From Xenophilus azovorans DSM 13620 (GTDB lineage Bacteria > Pseudomonadota > Gammaproteobacteria > Burkholderiales > Burkholderiaceae_C): DNA of 64,000 nt. Within the stretch, counting starts at the first letter, position 1, and each line of letters begins with the position of its first letter. This document shows positions 8,275 through 17,443 of this stretch, piece after piece. The notes below the pieces were generated by a model that had not been told where the DNA came from, did no database searches, and was given only the letters and a program-made list of their open reading frames with translations. The position numbers were made by a program, and so were the translations under genes. Where the stretch lies: NCBI RefSeq assembly GCF_000745855.1, contig NZ_JQKD01000023.1:36445-100444 (forward strand), given 5' to 3'.

Positions 8275-9807
8275 TCAGCGCCCCGGTCCGCTGGCCGCGG
8301 GCGATTCGCCCGGCGCGGCGCGGTGGCGCCGGTACCGCGCGAGCCAGGCGGCAGCGGTCTCGAAGGCATGCTGCTCGAACCCGGCGGGCCGTCCCGTCCA
8401 TCGCCAGACGATCCACACGCACAGGCCGTAGACCAGCAGATAAAGCAGGAAGATCGGCAGGCCGAGGGCGACCAGGCCGAACACGTTGGCAGCGCCCGAG
8501 ACGGCGGGCTGCGTGGCCCACAGGAGCGCGCCGGCCGGCAGCACGGCGATGAAGGGGATGCGCAGCATGCCCAGTTGCGCGCGCACGCTGGCGCCGGACA
8601 GGTGGCGGACGATGAGGAACGACACCGCGGTGGTCGCCAGGGAACTCACGGCACTGGCGGCGATGACCCCCGGAATGCCGTGGTGCGCAGCGCCCCACCA
8701 CACCAGCGGCACCCGGATCAGCAGGTCGATCACGGTGCGCCGCGCCAGCCAGTGGGTGCGGTCCAGCATCTGCGTCAGCGCGCCCATGAGCAGCGCCGGC
8801 ATGCCGAGCAGCGACGCGGCGCTGATCCACTGCAGCCATTGCGCCGCCGAGAGCCAGTTGGGGCCCAGCGCCACCCGGATCAGCGCCTCGGGCCATAGCA
8901 CCGGCACCGTCATCGCGGGCACCATGACCACCAGCATGGCGCGCGAAAGCTGCACATAGCGCGCGCCGGCAGTGGGACCGGCGGAGGCGAGCGCCGTCAT
9001 CGCCGGACGCAGCAGCGGCACCGCCAGCGCCTGGATGGGTATCTCCGAGATCTGCTTGGCGATCGAGTACTGGCCGAACGCCGCGATGGGCGTCAGGCGC
9101 GACAGCAGCAGCCGGTCGATCTGCCAGTTCAGCGCCGAACAGAACTGGGCCACGAAGTTCCAGCCGAGGAAGTTCGAGAAGCGATGCCACTCGGACAGGC
9201 TCAGGCGGGGCCGGAACGGCGCGACCACGTACGACGCCAGCGTGCCGAGCACGGGCGAGCAGATCGTGGCGGCAGCGATGGCCCAGTAGCTGCCCGTCGC
9301 GGCCGCCAGCGCGACGGAGACGACGAAGGCGAGCACCTTGCCGGACAGTTCCACCACCGCGTCGGGCTGGAAATTGAATGCACGCGCGTACTCCACCATG
9401 CGCGGGCTGCTCATCCCCCGCGCGGCCGGCGCCAGCGCCAGCACGGACAGCAGCACCGCCAGCCGCGGCTCGTTGTTGAACCACGCGAGCGGCCAGGCCA
9501 GCGCCAGCAGCAGCACGCCGATGGCGAAGCCGCGCAGCAGGCCCAGCGTGAACGCCGTGTTCAGCATCGCGCGCGTGACGCTCGGCCCGCGCAGCAGCGC
9601 CACCGAAGTCGGCAGATCCAGCAGCGCCTCGACCACGAAGACGACGGCCATCGCCATCGCGACCAGGCCGAAGTCCGCCGGCCCGAGGAAGCGGGCCAGG
9701 CAGAACAGCATGGCCAGGTCGATCAGCTTGGCCGACAGCCGCGCGCCCACCGTCCATGCGCCCGCCGCCGCGACGCGACGGGCCAGGTCCTTCTGGTCAG
9801 GCGCCAT
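8275..9807 (-). CDS. Wzx-like polysaccharide / lipopolysaccharide flippase
   Basis: A 510-residue integral membrane protein of the MATE-like polysaccharide transport family. It begins MAPDQKDLARRVAAAGAWTVGARLSAK, then LCLARFLGPADFGLVAMAMAVVF, the characteristic LGPADFG region of RfbX/Wzx/TuaB/AmsL-type exporters. About twelve hydrophobic segments can be counted by eye. It should flip undecaprenyl-diphosphate-linked oligosaccharide to the periplasmic face for polymerisation by the upstream Wzy-like protein. The ATG at 9807 overlaps the end of the wzy-like gene by 11 bases. The C-terminus is Ala/Pro/Arg-rich and probably cytoplasmic. Confidence 0.85.
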   Translation of the reverse strand: MAPDQKDLARRVAAAGAWTVGARLSAKLIDLAMLFCLARFLGPADFGLVAMAMAVVFVVEALLDLPTSVALLRGPSVTRAMLNTAFTLGLLRGFAIGVLLLALAWPLAWFNNEPRLAVLLSVLALAPAARGMSSPRMVEYARAFNFQPDAVVELSGKVLAFVVSVALAAATGSYWAIAAATICSPVLGTLASYVVAPFRPRLSLSEWHRFSNFLGWNFVAQFCSALNWQIDRLLLSRLTPIAAFGQYSIAKQISEIPIQALAVPLLRPAMTALASAGPTAGARYVQLSRAMLVVMVPAMTVPVLWPEALIRVALGPNWLSAAQWLQWISAASLLGMPALLMGALTQMLDRTHWLARRTVIDLLIRVPLVWWGAAHHGIPGVIAASAVSSLATTAVSFLIVRHLSGASVRAQLGMLRIPFIAVLPAGALLWATQPAVSGAANVFGLVALGLPIFLLYLLVYGLCVWIVWRWTGRPAGFEQHAFETAAAWLARYRRHRAAPGESPAASGPGR

Positions 9808-11245
9808 GTGCGTTGCGCGCAGCGGAGAACGGCGACGATGCTGCGCTGACCTGGGCCCGGAAGGAGGATGCAGCACTGGTGGCCGCCATCGCGAAGCCGT
9901 AGAGGAACGCGTTGAAGAGGCCGAAATCCGGCGACGTCCCGATCACCAGGCTGGACACGAAGGGGGCCGCATAGGCCCAGCGGATGCCCACCAGCAGCGC
10001 CTGGCCCTGCACGTCGAACGGCGCGGCCCGCCGCAACGCGAGGCACTGGACCACGAAGGCGAGGTAGCACAGCGTGGCGAGCACCCCCGCGTTGCTGGCC
10101 AGGGCCACGAGCAGGTTGGAGGCGCGCGTTCCCCCGAGGCCCACGCCCAGGCCGTAGGTGGCCGCCACCGCGTCCCACGCCACCTGCGTCCACATGTTGC
10201 GCTCCTCGAAGGAGCTGCTGGCCGCCTTCTGCAGGACCCAGGTGTCGATGCGCTCCGTTACGGGCGCGAGCAGTTGCGGGAACGCCACCACCAGCAGCAG
10301 CAGGGTGGTCAGCACGCCCAGGCCGATCATGAATTCGCGCAGCAGCCCGCGGTGCAGGTAGGGGTTGCGGCGCGCCCCGACCGCGCGCCATCCCCACTCC
10401 GCGACCGCTGCGCAGGCGAACACGCCGAAGCCCAGGTAGGCCGCCGACGACGTCGACAGCCACAGCAGCAGCACCAGCATCACCAGCAGCACGGGCACGA
10501 TGCGGTCGCGCAGCAGGCCGGCCGGCATGGCGCGGCGCAGGAAGTACAGCGCCACCAGGAAGCTCAGCGTCAGGTAGCCGAAGGTGGACGCCTCCGGCAT
10601 CAGGCCCACGACGCGCTTGCCGTCCACCACCTCGATGCTGGTGAGCAGCGCGTAGGTGGCGGTGCGGAACGGCTCCAGCAGGCCCTCCAGCGGCAGGAAC
10701 AGCGTCCCGAAGTCCAGCAGGCCGGTGAACACGGCCATGGCCGCGCCGAGGCACAGCGCCGCCAGCACGTGGCGGCGCATGGCGGTGGTGCGCAGCATCC
10801 TCGTGAAGACGAACACCATCGCCACCGAGATGCTGAGGTAGAGCAGCTGCGACAGGTTCTGCAGCGACGGCGCCAGCGGGCCGGCACCGATGTCGTCCTG
10901 GCGCAGCGGCACCACGACCACCTCGCCGGCGAACAGGCGGGGCATGAACAGCGTGGTGATGCAGGCGAAAGCCCAGAACAGGAAGAGCCACGCCAGGCGG
11001 CTGGGGCGTGTCGCCATCCCGAGGGCGTAGGCGAGTTCGTCCTTGCCGATGAAGTGCCGGACGATCAGCAGCACGGCCACGATCGGGGCCGGCGTGAGCG
11101 TGAGGCCGGCCAGCAAGGCAGGGGGCACCACGGCGAAGGAGCCGAAGGACATCGCCCCGAAGAACAGGTACACGAGCCGGTGGCTGCGCCCCACGAAGGC
11201 CCAGGCGGCCAGGCACCAGAAGACGGCGATCGGGATCAGGTCCAT
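9797..11245 (-). CDS. Wzy-like O-antigen / exopolysaccharide polymerase family membrane protein
   Basis: A 482-residue, very hydrophobic protein with roughly ten to twelve membrane segments and a large periplasmic loop near residues 280-345 (ERIDTWVLQKAASSSFEERNMW). The pattern LMPEASTFGYLTLSFLVALYF and SSFEERNMWTQVAWDAVAATYGLGVGLGG resembles O-antigen ligase/polymerase (Wzy_C type) proteins of exopolysaccharide loci. Sequence conservation in the family is low, so the call depends on topology and on its place between a glycosyltransferase and the Wzx-like gene. It could act as polymerase or, less likely, as ligase. Confidence 0.72.
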   Translation of the reverse strand: MDLIPIAVFWCLAAWAFVGRSHRLVYLFFGAMSFGSFAVVPPALLAGLTLTPAPIVAVLLIVRHFIGKDELAYALGMATRPSRLAWLFLFWAFACITTLFMPRLFAGEVVVVPLRQDDIGAGPLAPSLQNLSQLLYLSISVAMVFVFTRMLRTTAMRRHVLAALCLGAAMAVFTGLLDFGTLFLPLEGLLEPFRTATYALLTSIEVVDGKRVVGLMPEASTFGYLTLSFLVALYFLRRAMPAGLLRDRIVPVLLVMLVLLLWLSTSSAAYLGFGVFACAAVAEWGWRAVGARRNPYLHRGLLREFMIGLGVLTTLLLLVVAFPQLLAPVTERIDTWVLQKAASSSFEERNMWTQVAWDAVAATYGLGVGLGGTRASNLLVALASNAGVLATLCYLAFVVQCLALRRAAPFDVQGQALLVGIRWAYAAPFVSSLVIGTSPDFGLFNAFLYGFAMAATSAASSFRAQVSAASSPFSAARNAHGA

Positions 11246-12450
11246 GCCGACGCCTCCCTGGCCGGTGCAGGATCAGGCCGGGTGCTCAGCCGGCCGATCA
11301 GCTCGGCCATCCGCGCCCGGAAGACGGCCGTGTCGAACGAACGGGCGTGCGTCCGGAGCGCCTGGGCGTCGAAGGACGGCTCGGCCGCCTCGAAGCGCCG
11401 GATGGCGTCGACCATCGACTCGGTCGTCTGCTCATGGAAGAGCAGCCCCGTGCGGCCGTCCACCACCGTTTCGAGGGCGCCGCCGCGCGCATAGGCGATC
11501 ACCGGCCGACCGCTGGCCATGACCTCCAGCGGGACGATGCCGAAGTCCTCCACGCCGGGGAACAGCAGCGCCCTGCAGCCGGCGAAGCTGCGCACCATCT
11601 CCTCGTCCGTCACCGGCCCGAGGAATTCCACCGTGGGTCCGGCCAGCCGCTTCAGCGCCGCGTTGGCGCCGGAGCCGATGACCCGCAGCCGCCGGCCCAG
11701 GCGCGTGCAGGCCTCCACCGCGATCTCGATCTTCTTGTAGGGCGTGATCTGCCCCGCGCACAGGTAGTACTCGCCCGGCGCCGCCGAGGCCGGCGCTGCG
11801 AAGCGCGACAGGTCCACGGGGGGATGGACGACCAGCGCATCGCGCCGGTAGTACTTCTCGATGCGGCGCGCCACGTAGGCCGAGTTGGCGATGAAGTGGT
11901 CCACGCGGTGCGCGGTGCTCACGTCCCACTGGCGCAGCAGCGGCGCCGCCAGCGACATCATGGTGCGCGTCACGGCGCCCGAGGCGGCGCGGTACTGGGG
12001 ATACAGGTCCCAGATGTAGCGCATGGGCGAGTGGCAGTAGCAGATGTGCGTGGCGTCGGGCCCCGGCACGATGCCCTTGGCCGGGCCGGCCTCGCTGGAG
12101 ATGATCAGGTCGTAGCCCGTCAGGTCGAACGACTCCAGCGCGAAGGGCATCAGCGGCAGCATCTTCTGGTAGTGCCGCACACCGCCGATCTTCTGCAGGA
12201 AGGAGGTGTGGATGCGATGGCGCCGCAGCCGGGGCGAGATGGCCGCCGGGTCGCACACCAGCGTGAAGATGTCGGCGTCGGGATACAGGTCGCTCAGGAC
12301 CTCCAGCACCTTCTCGCCGCCGCGCATGCCGACCAGCCAGTAGTGGACCAGCGCCACCCGCATCCGCCGGTTCGCCGCGGCAGCCGTCTGCACGGCGCCG
12401 CCGCCGTGGTCGTCGTCGGCATACCGGAGCAGGGCGGCGCTAGTACGCAT
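11236..12450 (-). CDS. glycosyltransferase family 4, WbaZ-like
   Basis: A GT-B transferase of about 404 residues from the ATG at 12450, or 375 from an internal ATG at 12363 (MRVALVHYWLVGMRGGEKVL) where the conserved fold begins. The first start overlaps the preceding gene by 11 bases, which favours coupling; the second matches the family start better. THICYCHSPMRYIWDLYPQY is typical of the WbaZ-type mannosyltransferase group. LFPGVEDFGIVPLEVMASGRP carries the E-x7-E donor motif. It probably adds an early sugar after the priming transferase. The donor sugar is unproved. Confidence 0.88.
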   Translation of the reverse strand: MRTSAALLRYADDDHGGGAVQTAAAANRRMRVALVHYWLVGMRGGEKVLEVLSDLYPDADIFTLVCDPAAISPRLRRHRIHTSFLQKIGGVRHYQKMLPLMPFALESFDLTGYDLIISSEAGPAKGIVPGPDATHICYCHSPMRYIWDLYPQYRAASGAVTRTMMSLAAPLLRQWDVSTAHRVDHFIANSAYVARRIEKYYRRDALVVHPPVDLSRFAAPASAAPGEYYLCAGQITPYKKIEIAVEACTRLGRRLRVIGSGANAALKRLAGPTVEFLGPVTDEEMVRSFAGCRALLFPGVEDFGIVPLEVMASGRPVIAYARGGALETVVDGRTGLLFHEQTTESMVDAIRRFEAAEPSFDAQALRTHARSFDTAVFRARMAELIGRLSTRPDPAPAREASAWT

Positions 12451-13861
12451 TCTTGTGGACGAACCCTTTGAACAGGGTCAGGAAGATGATCCAGAGATCG
12501 AAGCCCAGCGACCAGTTCTGGATGTAGAAGATGTCGCACTCGATGCGCTTGGCCAGGTCGGTCGAGCCGCGCCAGCCGTTGATCTGGGCCCATCCGGTGA
12601 TGCCGGCCTTGACCATGTGCTTCTTCATGTAGGCCGGGATCTCGTTCTTGAACTTCTCGACGAACACCGGCCGCTCGGGACGCGGCCCGACGATGGACAT
12701 GTCGCCCATCAGCACATTGATGAACTGCGGCAGCTCGTCCAGGCTGGTCTTGCGCAGGAAGGCACCCACCCGCGTGGCGCGCTGCTCGCCCGCCTTGGCC
12801 CACACGGCGCCGCTGCGCTGCTCCGCATCGACCGGCATGGAGCGGAACTTGAGCATCTGGAAGCGCTGGTTGTTCCAGCTCACGCGCTCCTGCCGGTAGA
12901 ACACCGGCCCGGGCGAGCTGAGCTTGACGGCGACGGCGATCAGCAGCATCAGCGGCGAGATGAGCAGCAGGATCAGGAAGGCCAGCAGCCGGTCCTCGAC
13001 CGCCTTGACGATGCGCGAGACGCCCTGCAGCGGCGTCTGCTGCAGCGTGATCACCGGCAGGCCCGCCACCTCCTCGACCGAGTGGTTCAGCAGGTGGATG
13101 CCGAAGAGATCGGGCACCAGCCGGATGTCGGCCGTGCAGTGCCGCAACTGGCTGACGGCCGCCGCGATCTGCGCCTGCTCCTGCAGCGGCATCGCCAGCC
13201 AGACCTGAGCGATCTGGTGCGACTCCACGTACTCGCCCAGGCGCTCCAGCGACCCGAGCATCGGTGCGCCGGTCAACTGGCTGCGGTCCGCATCGGTCGC
13301 GAACCAGCCGCACACCTCGATGCCGGCCCACTTGTTGCGCCGGAGCACGTCGACCAGCCGCTGCGCGTCCGGATTGGCGCCGACCACGACGGCCGAACGC
13401 GCGTCCATGCCCTGCGCCCGCACCCAGTTGGCCGCCCCGCGGACCACCGCGCGGAAGACCACCGCGCCGCCCAGGCCCAGCACGAACCACCCGAACCACC
13501 ACAGGCGCGACAGGTCGTGCCCCACCTTGAACGCCAGCACGTACACCGCCAGCAGGCAGAAGATGATCATCCACATGGCGGCCAGCTGCATGGCCTCGCT
13601 GGCGACGCTGTGCCCGCGCCAGCTGCGGTACACCGAGCCGCCGTTGAGCACGATCATGGCCAGCAGCACGCCGTGGCTGATCACCTGCGCGTAGTCGGCT
13701 TCCACCGACACATGGCCGAAGCGCAGCGCGAATGCCAGGACGCCCGCCGCGCCGAAGATCATGACGTCGCCGACGCGCAACGCCAGCCCCAGCATGGCAT
13801 TCATGCTGCCGGCGGCCAGAATGGGTGCTTTGGTCCCGTCGTTGACGGACGCGAACAGCAT
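12440..13861 (-). CDS. undecaprenyl-phosphate glucose phosphotransferase (WcaJ/GumD-type initiating enzyme)
   Basis: A polyisoprenyl-phosphate hexose-1-phosphate transferase of 473 residues. It has several N-terminal membrane helices, a CoA-binding-like Rossmann domain in the middle ([20 protein letters not shown]), and a C-terminal catalytic domain with [48 protein letters not shown] and [12 protein letters not shown]. These are the classical bacterial sugar transferase signatures. It should load the first sugar phosphate, probably glucose or galactose, onto undecaprenyl phosphate. It is the first gene of the six-gene locus and is preceded by an AT-rich control region of about 290 bases. Confidence 0.93.
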   Translation of the reverse strand: MLFASVNDGTKAPILAAGSMNAMLGLALRVGDVMIFGAAGVLAFALRFGHVSVEADYAQVISHGVLLAMIVLNGGSVYRSWRGHSVASEAMQLAAMWMIIFCLLAVYVLAFKVGHDLSRLWWFGWFVLGLGGAVVFRAVVRGAANWVRAQGMDARSAVVVGANPDAQRLVDVLRRNKWAGIEVCGWFATDADRSQLTGAPMLGSLERLGEYVESHQIAQVWLAMPLQEQAQIAAAVSQLRHCTADIRLVPDLFGIHLLNHSVEEVAGLPVITLQQTPLQGVSRIVKAVEDRLLAFLILLLISPLMLLIAVAVKLSSPGPVFYRQERVSWNNQRFQMLKFRSMPVDAEQRSGAVWAKAGEQRATRVGAFLRKTSLDELPQFINVLMGDMSIVGPRPERPVFVEKFKNEIPAYMKKHMVKAGITGWAQINGWRGSTDLAKRIECDIFYIQNWSLGFDLWIIFLTLFKGFVHKNAY

Positions 13862-13885
13862 GGACGTTCCCCTGAGCCGTTACAC

Positions 13886-13902
13886 CTGGATAAGTTATCC
13901 AG
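13886..13902. promoter_or_regulatory. 17-bp palindromic operator candidate before the polysaccharide operon
   Basis: CTGGATAA (13886-13893) and TTATCCAG (13895-13902) form a perfect inverted repeat around one central base, 24 bases before the start codon of the priming transferase gene. On the minus strand it overlaps a possible -10 (TAACTT, 13897-13892) set 15 bases after a -35-like TTGAAC (13918-13913). This layout fits a repressor site, but the promoter itself is weak by consensus. Confidence 0.5.
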
Positions 13903-14032
13903 TAATAAGAAGGTTCAAATATTACACAGCCATCGGGCGCCCGCGCGATAGCACGGACGGCCGCCGAGGCCCTTCCGATCGGCCAATGGAGGCTGTGTGA
14001 AGCCGAAGATCGCTCCTCGGCCAGGGGGCAAC

Positions 14033-14102
14033 TGTACTACTTACAGGTTATTTGTACTACTTCCAGTTTAATTTTCTGGACGAAATCAGGAAGTAAATAC
14101 AA
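14033..14102. repeat. three related operator-like sites (two direct, one inverted) upstream of the polysaccharide operon
   Basis: Two 18-bp direct repeats, 14033-14050 and 14053-14070, share TGTACTACTT and CAG and differ at two positions. Their 20-base period is about two helical turns. A third, inverted copy reads CAGGAAGTAAATACAA on the plus strand at 14087-14102, against CTGGAAGTAGTACAA on the minus strand of copy two. They lie between the end of hisF and the polysaccharide promoter, about 170-240 bases from the first start codon, in AT-rich DNA. The remaining bases of this intergenic region (13862-14155) show no gene. Confidence 0.55.
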
Positions 14103-14155
14103 AAGTGCATGCATCGCCGCACGCGGTGCGGGCGCGAGCATGCGGCTGCGACTTG

Positions 14156-14935
14156 TTACAGCCGGACGGGGATGCCGCGCTCGGCCATGCGGGCTTTGGC
14201 CTCGCCCACGGTGTGCTCGCCGTAGTGGAAGATGCTGGCGGCCAGCACCGCATCGGCGCCGCCCTGCTGGACGCCGTCGGCCAGATGGTCGAGGCTGCCG
14301 ACGCCGCCGGAGGCGATCACCGGCACGCTCACCGCGTCGGCCACGGCGCGGGTGAGCGCGAGGTCGAAGCCGCTCTTCGTGCCGTCGCGGTCCATGCTGG
14401 TCAGCAGGATCTCGCCGGCGCCGCGGCGCGCCATCTCCACCGCCCACTGCACGGCGTCCAGGCCGGTGTTGCGGCGCCCGCCGTGGCTGTAGACGTCCCA
14501 GCCCGGGCCGCGCACGGCCTCCTCCTCGGGGGTGCGGCGCTTGGCGTCGATGGCGACGACGATGCACTGCGCGCCGTACTTGTCCGAGGCGTCCTGGATG
14601 ACCTGGGGGTTGGCGATGGCGGCGGAATTGAAGCTGGTCTTGTCGGCCCCGGCGTTGAGCAGGCGGCGCACGTCGTCCACCGTGCGCACCCCGCCGCCCA
14701 CCGTGAGCGGAATGAACACCTGCGAGGCCACCGCCTCGATCAGGTGCAGGATCAGGTCGCGCTCGTCGCTGGTGGCGGTGATGTCCAGGAAGGTCAGTTC
14801 GTCGGCGCCCTGCGCGTTGTAGCGCGCCGCGATCTCGACCGGGTCGCCCGCGTCGCGCAGTTCCACGAAGTTGACGCCCTTGACGACGCGGCCGCCGGTG
14901 ACGTCGAGGCAGGGGATGATGCGTTTGGCCAGCAT
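14156..14935 (-). CDS. hisF: imidazole glycerol phosphate synthase cyclase subunit HisF
   Basis: HisF closes the imidazole ring from PRFAR using ammonia delivered by HisH. The 259-residue TIM barrel begins [20 protein letters not shown] with the first catalytic aspartate, and has IVVAIDAKR with the second, [15 protein letters not shown] and [14 protein letters not shown] phosphate-binding loops, and [13 protein letters not shown]. It is the last his gene here. hisI and hisE, which follow hisF in related bacteria, are absent; the polysaccharide locus follows after 294 bases. Confidence 0.98.
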   Translation of the reverse strand: MLAKRIIPCLDVTGGRVVKGVNFVELRDAGDPVEIAARYNAQGADELTFLDITATSDERDLILHLIEAVASQVFIPLTVGGGVRTVDDVRRLLNAGADKTSFNSAAIANPQVIQDASDKYGAQCIVVAIDAKRRTPEEEAVRGPGWDVYSHGGRRNTGLDAVQWAVEMARRGAGEILLTSMDRDGTKSGFDLALTRAVADAVSVPVIASGGVGSLDHLADGVQQGGADAVLAASIFHYGEHTVGEAKARMAERGIPVRL

Positions 14936-14966
14936 GGCGGTCGGATGAAACAGAGGGAAGAAGTAG

Positions 14967-15794
14967 TCAAGAGAGCGCGGCGAGTTCCTGCCACGCCGTC
15001 CAGCGGGCGCCGGGCGCCAGCACGACGGGCGCGTCGATGCAGGCCGCCTCCACGCACAGCATGTGGCGCCAGCCGTCGTCGGGCAGGTCGGCCAGGCGGG
15101 CGCCGAGCTCGGGGCCGGGATTCCACACCACCGTCTCGGTGCAGGTCGCGCTCTGCGTGATCGCCAGGCGCGTGCCGCCGCCGGCCAGGTGCAGCGGCCG
15201 GGCCGGGGCCGCATAGACGCTGTCGAATTCCTCGCCGAAGCGCAGGGCCGGAGCCGGCTCGGAGAAGCGCCGGTCGCGCACCGCATCCCAGCGGGCGGCG
15301 CCCTGCAGGCCTTCGAGGCTGGCCGCGGCCGCGTCGTCCACCCGCAGGTAGGTGTGCAGCGCCGCGGTGAAGGACCAGGGCGTGTCGCCGGTGTTGTGCG
15401 CTTCCAGCGTCAGGCGCAGCCGGCCGGGCGCGAGCCCGACCTGCAGCCGCAGCGCGAAGCGCTCGGGCCAGAAGGCCTGCGTCGCCGGCCCGTCATGCAG
15501 CGTCAACGCCAGCACGTCGCCTTCTTTCGCCTGCCACGGCAGGTTGCGCGCGAAGCCGTGCTTGGGCAGCGGCCCGCGCTGGTTGAACTGCGGAAAACAT
15601 ACCGGCACGCCGCCGCGGATGGCGCCGTGCCCGTCGAACAGCGCCCGCGGGCTCAGGTACAGGCGCTCGATGCCGTCGGCCGTGCGCCAGGACAGCACGT
15701 GGCCTCCATGCAGGGCGACCATCACGCAGTCGCCTTCGGGCAGGGTCTGGCGCAGCGCCGGCTGGCCGTTGAACTCGACGCGTTCGATGCTCAT
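14967..15794 (-). CDS. D-hexose-6-phosphate mutarotase (aldose 1-epimerase-like, YeaD type)
   Basis: At 275 residues this matches the YeaD family, which interconverts anomers of glucose-6-phosphate and related sugars. Visible signatures are [38 protein letters not shown] with the catalytic histidine, [10 protein letters not shown], and [21 protein letters not shown] followed by MLCVEAACI. The ATG at 15794 gives [15 protein letters not shown]; the frame upstream is an artefact. It sits between hisA and hisF on the same strand with gaps of 94 and 31 bases, so it is probably co-transcribed with the histidine genes. No link to histidine synthesis is known. Confidence 0.9.
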   Translation of the reverse strand: MSIERVEFNGQPALRQTLPEGDCVMVALHGGHVLSWRTADGIERLYLSPRALFDGHGAIRGGVPVCFPQFNQRGPLPKHGFARNLPWQAKEGDVLALTLHDGPATQAFWPERFALRLQVGLAPGRLRLTLEAHNTGDTPWSFTAALHTYLRVDDAAAASLEGLQGAARWDAVRDRRFSEPAPALRFGEEFDSVYAAPARPLHLAGGGTRLAITQSATCTETVVWNPGPELGARLADLPDDGWRHMLCVEAACIDAPVVLAPGARWTAWQELAALS

Positions 15795-15825
15795 TGGATA
15801 ACCTTCGCACTTCGTGCTGCGGTGC

Positions 15826-15857
15826 GAGCCCCCTTCGGAGCGGCCGGGCGGGGGCTC
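15826..15857 (-). repeat. GC-rich intergenic hairpin between hisA and the mutarotase gene
   Basis: GAGCCCCC (15826-15833) pairs perfectly with GGGGGCTC (15850-15857) around a 16-base loop. The hairpin lies just past the hisA stop codon, with no T-run. It looks like a REP-type palindromic unit of the kind scattered after genes in this genome, though its sequence differs from the main repeat family noted elsewhere in the window. Confidence 0.45.
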
Positions 15858-15888
15858 ATGCGGCTCGGCAAGCGCGGGGCAGGCGGCC

Positions 15889-16632
15889 TCAGGCGCCGGC
15901 CAGTTCGTCCGCGCGCGCCTGCGCGGCGGCGAAGTCGAGGTCGCCCGAGTAGATGGCACGCCCGCAGATCACGCCCTCGACGCCCTCGCCCTCCACCGCG
16001 CACAGCTTCTCGATGTCGGCGATGTTGGACAGCCCGCCCGAGGCGATGACGGGGATGGTGAGGGACTGCGCGAGCTTGACGGTGGCGTCGATGTTGATGC
16101 CCGAGAGCATGCCGTCGCGGCCGATGTCGGTGTAGATGATGGACTCGACGCCGTAGTCCTCGAACTTCTTGCCCAGGTCGACCACCTCGTGGCCGGTGAG
16201 CTTGCTCCAGCCGTCGGTGGCGACCTTGCCGTCCTTGGCGTCGAGGCCGACGATGATGTGGCCGCCGAAGGCGCTGCAGGCGTCCTTGAGGAAGCCGGGG
16301 TTCTTCACCGCCGCGGTGCCGATGATCACGTAGCGCAGGCCGTCGTCGATGTAGCGCTCGATGGTGTCCAGGTCGCGGATGCCGCCGCCGAGCTGCACGG
16401 GGATCTCGTCGCCCACGGCGCGCAGGATGGACTTGATGGCCGCATGGTTCTGCGGCTTGCCGGCGAAGGCGCCGTTCAGGTCCACCAGGTGCAGCCGGCG
16501 CGCGCCGGCCTCGACCCATTGCAGGGCCATGGCGGCCGGGTCTTCGCTGAACACGGTCGATTGGTCCATGTCGCCCTGCTTGAGGCGAACGCAGTGGCCA
16601 TCCTTGAGGTCGATCGCGGGAATGAGAAGCAT
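15889..16632 (-). CDS. hisA: phosphoribosylformimino-AICAR ribotide isomerase HisA
   Basis: An isomerase of 247 residues with a TIM barrel, catalysing the step from ProFAR to PRFAR before HisHF. The start [20 protein letters not shown] is the family start with the catalytic aspartate in AIDLKDG. The second aspartate lies in [15 protein letters not shown]. Phosphate-binding loops are [16 protein letters not shown] and [17 protein letters not shown]. It lies about 130 bases after hisH. Confidence 0.98.
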   Translation of the reverse strand: MLLIPAIDLKDGHCVRLKQGDMDQSTVFSEDPAAMALQWVEAGARRLHLVDLNGAFAGKPQNHAAIKSILRAVGDEIPVQLGGGIRDLDTIERYIDDGLRYVIIGTAAVKNPGFLKDACSAFGGHIIVGLDAKDGKVATDGWSKLTGHEVVDLGKKFEDYGVESIIYTDIGRDGMLSGINIDATVKLAQSLTIPVIASGGLSNIADIEKLCAVEGEGVEGVICGRAIYSGDLDFAAAQARADELAGA

Positions 16633-16761
16633 GGTGTCGCGAGGTGCGGCAGGTGGAAGAAACGGCGCGGAGAAAGAAAGAAGGCAGGCGGGCCTGTCAG
16701 CCAGGCATCTGGCGCGCGGCGGGAAGGCCCGACGCGCCGGGCACTCGGAGAAGGGTCGGCT

Positions 16762-17409
16762 TCAGGGATTCCAGTGGAGGAAGTTGCGGTACAGCTGCAA
16801 CCCGTGGTCCGCACTCTTCTCGGGGTGGAACTGGGTCGCAAAAATGTTATCGCGGGCCACGGCAGCGGTAAAGCGCGCGCCGTACTCGGCCTCTCCCACG
16901 CTGTGGGCGCAGTCGCGGGGCCGGGCATAGAAGCTGTGGACGAAATAGAAGTGCGTGCCGTCGGGCACGCCGGCCCACAGCGCGTGCGGGCGGGCCTGCA
17001 TCACCTGGTTCCAGCCCATCTGGGGCACCTTGTAGAGGCTGCCGTCGGGCTGGCGCTGGCCCTCGAGCCGGAAGCGCAGGACCTCGCCGGGGATCAGGCC
17101 CAGCCCCTCGGAAGGGCCCTCCTCGCTGCGCGAGAGCAGCATCTGCATGCCCACGCACACGCCGAACAGCGGCTTGGAGGCGGCCGCCTCCAGCACCGAT
17201 TCGAGCAGGCCCGACTCGCGCAGCTCGCGCATGCAGTCGGGCATGGCGCCCTGCCCCGGCAGCACCACGCGCGTGGCGCGGCGCACCACGTCGGGGTCGG
17301 CGGTGACGAGCACCTCGACCCCGGCCTGGTCGGCCGCATGGCGCACGGCCTGCGAGACGGACCAGAGGTTGCCCATGCCGTAGTCGACGACGGCGACGGA
17401 ATTCGTCAT
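16762..17409 (-). CDS. hisH: imidazole glycerol phosphate synthase glutaminase subunit HisH
   Basis: A class I glutamine amidotransferase of 215 residues supplying ammonia to HisF. It shows [18 protein letters not shown] at the start, [13 protein letters not shown] (oxyanion region), [19 protein letters not shown] with the nucleophilic cysteine, and a C-terminal [14 protein letters not shown] with the catalytic histidine and glutamate. The nucleophile motif reads GVCVGMQ, where GICLGMQ is usual; this is a conservative change. It lies in the his gene run between hisB and hisA. Confidence 0.98.
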   Translation of the reverse strand: MTNSVAVVDYGMGNLWSVSQAVRHAADQAGVEVLVTADPDVVRRATRVVLPGQGAMPDCMRELRESGLLESVLEAAASKPLFGVCVGMQMLLSRSEEGPSEGLGLIPGEVLRFRLEGQRQPDGSLYKVPQMGWNQVMQARPHALWAGVPDGTHFYFVHSFYARPRDCAHSVGEAEYGARFTAAVARDNIFATQFHPEKSADHGLQLYRNFLHWNP

Positions 17410-17443
17410 GGCGGACTGAAAGGGTGGGATCTGTCGGGAAGGG

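Noticed and set aside
12440..13861. Priming transferase as a galactose- or GlcNAc-specific enzyme with a firm symbol
   Set aside because: Donor specificity cannot be read from the motifs, so no gene symbol was given.
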